A DNA stretch of 64,000 nt, from the NCBI GenBank assembly GCA_013396995.1, contig VWZP01008273.1, forward strand, positions 506,008 to 570,007, given 5' to 3'. The stretch's first letter is position 1; each line of letters opens with the position of its first letter. This stretch comes from Dicaeum eximium (lineage: Eukaryota > Chordata > Aves > Passeriformes > Dicaeidae). Below are positions 59,591 through 64,000 of this stretch, one piece after another. A program made the translations under genes and the position numbers. The notes under the pieces were generated by a model. That model had not been told where the DNA came from. It searched no databases and worked only from the letters and a program-made list of their open reading frames with translations.

Positions 59591-61544
59591 GTAAGCTTAT
59601 CATCCAAATGCTAGGATACAGAAATTGTAAGCCTACAAAGCTATTTATGATAACAAATACTGCTGCCATCACTGCATAATAAAATATAAACAATGTATTA
59701 AAAATAAGCAATTATCCCACTGCTAAATTAAGCAGGAATAGTGCATCAAAGGGATTAATTTATGCTTTGGCTGGGCAAAAAGTGAAGTTCATGAGGAGAG
59801 CTACTGGTTGACAAATTTCCAGATCAACAAGACAGTTCTTGCAAATTATAAATAGCAGTAGGGGTTTATAATGAGGTCAGCAGTGCTTTTCCATGTCAAG
59901 GAATTGAAGAATATTTAATGTTAAAATTGATCAAGTGTTTTGAATTGCACACAAGGTCTCATGCACAGCTTTGAGCTCAGCTTATCCACTTCCTTTGGAA
60001 AGCAGAAAGAACCAGACCAGGGAAAACTTTTGGGACAAGGATCAGTCTGTGGAAAACAAGGAGCTCTGGTGGAAGTAGGTAGGAACCATTTCCACCTGGC
60101 ATTGTTACTTCAGACAGACAGCACTGGATTGGTTCCACTGACTTGCATTTTTAATATTTACTTTAAAACTTTGATGGCTGCAATCTTAATTTCCACCCCA
60201 CCTCCCCTGCTAAAATTAAATATCAGATTAGGGAACAGAATTTAACAGTTTAGCATAGCTGCCAGTACAGCAAATCAACACCTCAGTTTTTCCATAAAAG
60301 CCCAGACAAAGGAGAGATATAAAGTTATCATCTTGCAAGAGTCTAGTCTGGATCTGACAAAACCAAGGTTGTTCTGATTCAAACATCTCAATCTCTCCTG
60401 TTGCTCGACTCCATCTCCAGCAGAAAAAACTGCCTGAAACAAAACTCTCTAAGGAAAAAGGAATTAACGACTTTAAATTCTACAAAACTGTTTTGGTGCT
60501 GAAAAGGAGAGACCCCACGAGGCAGAGCTGGTGGGTGGGCTGTGCTCCTCATACCCACAGAAGTGGGTGTTGTCCCAAAGCTGTGACCCACGTTGGTAAG
60601 AGACAGGAAAATCTGCAGTGAATTCTGACACCCTGCTTCCCTCTGGGTATTTCCTCCTGATACTCATCCCGGGAAGGAAGAGATAATGCTCTCCAGCCAG
60701 TGGTTCACTTTCATTCAGGCTCTTATCTCTGCTCTGCAATCACCTGTGGCTCCAGCTGGAGGGAGCACACCCACCAGGGTGATGTCAAAACAGCCGATTT
60801 AGGGACCAGCAACTGCAGCTGCACCCCAAGAGCCTGGGGGGACACCCAGGCCAGGGGCTGGCTTTGCTTCTGGGCTGCCATGACACAAAAACCATCTCAG
60901 ATTTGTCTGTCCCAGCCATCACGGGGAGAGCTGGAGATTAAAGCTGGTGCAGAATTTGGGAATAATGAAGATGTGGAGTGTCATCCCAGCCATCTCAGAA
61001 CCTTCCCTGCCAGCTTCAGACACACAGCTCTGAGGAACATCAAACGTGAAAGTCCTTGGAAAAGACAAGTCATTACCCAGCACTATCTTTGGGATCTTCC
61101 AGACAGGAAAGGGCATATCCACCAACACTCCACATTACTAGAAGATCCAGCAGATAAATTGACAAAGTCTTCATGTCTAGTATCAGAAGTCTCTGATAGA
61201 TTTAATAAAATCAAACTGGCAAACTTGTGATAGGAAATAATTCATCACAGGTGAAAACATGGATTTTCCTCCACCTCTTTTTGTGTTGTGTGGATGGCAG
61301 AGCTTTTCTACCACAACTCAGTGTAAAATATTCTGCAACAGATATCACAAAAAAAAGCAAAAACACTTCATCAATAGCACGAACTTAACATGAATTTAAA
61401 TACATCCTCCAGAGCAGAGAGGGAATATTTATCAAAGTTTCAATGCCTTGTTCAGTATCTGACCATAATCGTGGGAGATAAACATGGGTGTACCTGTACA
61501 ATGACCTGGGGGCCACAGAGATGTTTCTACTGTTTTGTGGAATG

Positions 61545-61670
61545 ACGATAATTATATTTAGCACTCATTCAGGGCTTTTCATCTTCAAAGCACTTTACAA
61601 ACATTAATTAATCCCCACAACACCCTATGAGGTAGGTGAGTATTATTACAGTAGGTGTGATCAGGGGATT
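61545..61670 (+). repeat. Ancient MIR/L2-type repeat tail
   Basis: 'ttcaaagcactttacaaaca', 'ttaattaatccccacaacac', 'cctatgaggtaggtgagtat' and 'tattacag' match the conserved tail shared by MIR SINEs and L2 LINEs of amniotes. The downstream part (to about 61720) is too diverged to assign. Confidence 0.6.
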
Positions 61671-64000
61671 GGAGAGTGTGCACAAAGCCAGGTAAGGGCA
61701 GCAGGAACACACGTTCCTGCCCCTGCACATTTCAATTCCTGTTCCTCTCTGCACACAGAAAGGGCCTCTCCACATAAATACATGGACAAAATCAGGCCCA
61801 CACTAACCTATTCCTCTGATTTAGTCCTGGTTTTATGACTGTGTAAGGCACTCTGGTTTTGGGGAGGAATAAAATCTTGAGTGCACTGGTTTTGAAGTGT
61901 TCCTCTGATGCTTTAAATGGTGCAAGGTGTTTTGACATTTCAACGTGGAGCCACAGCTCCTTTCCATGCTGAGAGTTCAGGCTGCACAAATGCAAGAAAG
62001 GCACCTATTTCTGGGAGCTGGACGCTTTGGGATCCTCTGGCAAACTCCATGCCAGGAAAGAGCGTTTTTAATAACCACAGGTGGATAATAGGTTTGCAAA
62101 ACACCGTAACAGATGGGTGTTTTAAATCAAAAGGAAAACAGAGAGGTGGAGAGGGAGCACTCTCTTTCCAGACAGTTAGAGCTCAATACCTGCCCAACTT
62201 CTCTGAGGAATTACCAAGAGAACAAGGAGGGGAAAAAAAAAATGCAGCTTAGTCATATTTGTATTCTTATTAAATGCAGGACTGCCTGAGGCGAACAAGA
62301 GCTGATATCATAATTATTGGCTTGCCCAGCCAGCTGCCTTCTCTCACCTGATGTAAGATCAGATCTGTGCAGCCTTTGGAGCCTCTGTACCGCTGAGCCT
62401 CCACTCTCTCTGCAGGGCTGTTTGAATGACCTAATCCTGTCCTGGAGCAGCACCACGCCGTTGTGCTTCAGTAGAAAGGTAAGAGGAAACCTCTGACAGC
62501 TCCGTGCAGCTCCTCAGAGAACTGAGCCGTGAAAGCCAAACGGAAGGGGGAGCAGAGCTCTCCTGCCTTGGCTCCTCTATTTAATGTGGAGTCCCTGGGG
62601 CTGGCTTTGAAGAACTCCAGGCTGAGGGAAGGGGAAGGTCAGCACCTCCATCCTGTTCCTCGGCAGCTCCTGTAGGTGTTCACCAGCCAGCAGCGCGGGG
62701 GAGCAGGAGAAGGAGCCAAGGAAACTCCAGGTCAGTTCATGGATCCATTGGTGGTGGGAGAAAGGAAGATTGGAGATGACTTCCCAAAGGAAAAAAAGTT
62801 GCTTTTCTCGTCTCGGGTGCAGCTTAATCCAATCCTTCTGCTCCATAATTGTAAAGTAAGCTGGAAGTGTTTTCATTACCTGAAAGAAAAACAAAAATAA
62901 ACAGGGGGAATTAAACAACAAACCAAGAAAAGTATTTCTGAAAATATACGGGAAGCTTCATGTCTCACCAATTCTTAAAAGATTTGTATCAAACTTTTCC
63001 AGTGGTGAATCAAAAAACTTGGGAAGTTCTGTGTTTTGAAACCAAGCTTGTTTTTTACTGCTGTTTTAAATCTGGTGCTTCTGCCTCATGTGTTTTGTAG
63101 CAGAGGATGAAAACTTTGTTTAGATTTATTCCCGTATGGAAAGGTGGCTGAAGTCACATCCAGAGAGAAGCCAGGATGTGTTAAGAGCAGGAATGGCTGA
63201 ATTTGAGCACTGCCAATAGAAACTGAATTCTTATTTCTTTACATCACTTTCTTTTCACTTTTTAGTTTCAGACTGTTAGATTTCCAGCAGGAAAGGGACT
63301 GTTTGTGTTACAAATACAATAACTATCTAAATCTATAAATAACAGCCATCTGTCGTTCAACTCTTGACCCTGCTGCCTTCCTGGACAGCAGAGTAAATCT
63401 TGGGGAATTAGACTTTATAAATGTTTCAGTTTGGTTTATCAGGATCATATGTTTCTAATTTGAATACTACACGAGATATGTTGAACTGGATGAGGTGTAG
63501 GCTGAGAATTATTTATTTTGTTCATAACTAATTATGGGCATAAGAGGAAAAAAAATATTGGATAGATAAAGTGTATTTCTGAAGGAGCAAAGGATTGTGA
63601 AGTTTTCTGTCAGTCAGATATGATATATGCAGCCAAGAAAATACACAATTGGAGCAGATTGTTTATCCTGGTGAGGAGAGATGGGCACTGGCAGAAGAAG
63701 GGTGAATGCAAATGAAATCATGCAGGCTTCAAATGTAAAAGTAGAGTGTGAGAAAGTCCTGGCTTGCACAAGAACACAGATTCTGGTGTGACATTGCTGA
63801 GTTCCTGGGTGTTACTGGAGCCACGTGCCAGAGACAGGAGTCAGTGCAGCACTCTGGGGAGTAAATATAAATATCTATAAATGCCACTGTGGTAGGTGCA
63901 GCACAGGAACCTGTCAGGAGCACATAAAACTCTTGCTTTTACTGGCTTGAAAGAGGAAAGTGTAGAGAGAGGGAAGATTCACCCACACAGAGCAAAATCC

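Larger units (their letters stand above)
47930..64000. other. 16-kb spacer without a supported gene
   Basis: I read both strands for exons and found none with family resemblance and consistent splice phase. In mammals FOXN1 follows SLC13A2 here, but none of its forkhead exons are in the window. The region contains CR1 tails (54128, 56555, 59155), simple repeats (49467, 50648, 56901, 56946), a MIR/L2-like fragment (61545) and a degenerate tandem repeat (59380). The 176-codon frame at 60700-61230 is unsupported. Confidence 0.55.

Noticed and set aside
1..64000. tRNA, rRNA, CRISPR arrays, bacterial operons or phage
   Set aside because: None were seen. I found no tRNA B-box motif in a cloverleaf context, and the window is intron-containing vertebrate DNA.

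Overview
The window is vertebrate nuclear DNA and most likely avian. Genes have short exons, GT-AG introns and GC-rich CpG-type first exons, and many 3' tails of CR1 retrotransposons (the 'ccttccaacccaaaccatt' type) are scattered through introns and spacers. Gene order matches human 17q11.2, a microchromosome segment in birds: POLDIP2 (-), TMEM199 (+), SEBOX (-), a KIF12-type kinesin (+), VTN (-), SARM1 (+), SLC46A1 (-), SLC13A2 (+), then a long spacer where FOXN1 would follow. Four assembly gaps or ambiguous bases are present (1303, 4926-4957, 18039-18066, 40412).

Left part (1-13.1 kb) is compact. One POLDIP2 exon at 993-1074 (rest off the left edge) shares a CpG-rich divergent promoter with TMEM199 (six exons, 193 aa). 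SEBOX (reverse) has an intact homeodomain but loses its N-terminus in a gap. A 17-exon, in-frame KIF12-type kinesin of about 670 aa sits between SEBOX and VTN, a place where human has no kinesin. Vitronectin (eight exons, 435 aa) converges on it with 226 bases between the two stop codons.

Middle part (13.1-35 kb): SARM1 has nine exons (715 aa) with ARM, two SAM domains and a TIR domain carrying the catalytic Glu. Its introns hold retroelements, including a solo LTR with a perfect 5-bp target duplication placed beside a tandem duplication that copied the exon-5 splice acceptor. SLC46A1, the proton-coupled folate transporter, has five exons (about 470 aa) and a 76-bp higher-order minisatellite in its promoter.

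Right part (35-64 kb): SLC13A2, the Na+/dicarboxylate cotransporter, has 12 exons (580 aa). From 47.25 kb to the end I find no supported gene, only CR1 tails, simple repeats, one ancient MIR/L2-like fragment and a degenerate 92-bp tandem repeat.

The genes are not a functional pathway; they are a conserved syntenic block. All exon models were built by reading splice signals and phase by eye, and homologies rest on recalled family sequences, not on a search.
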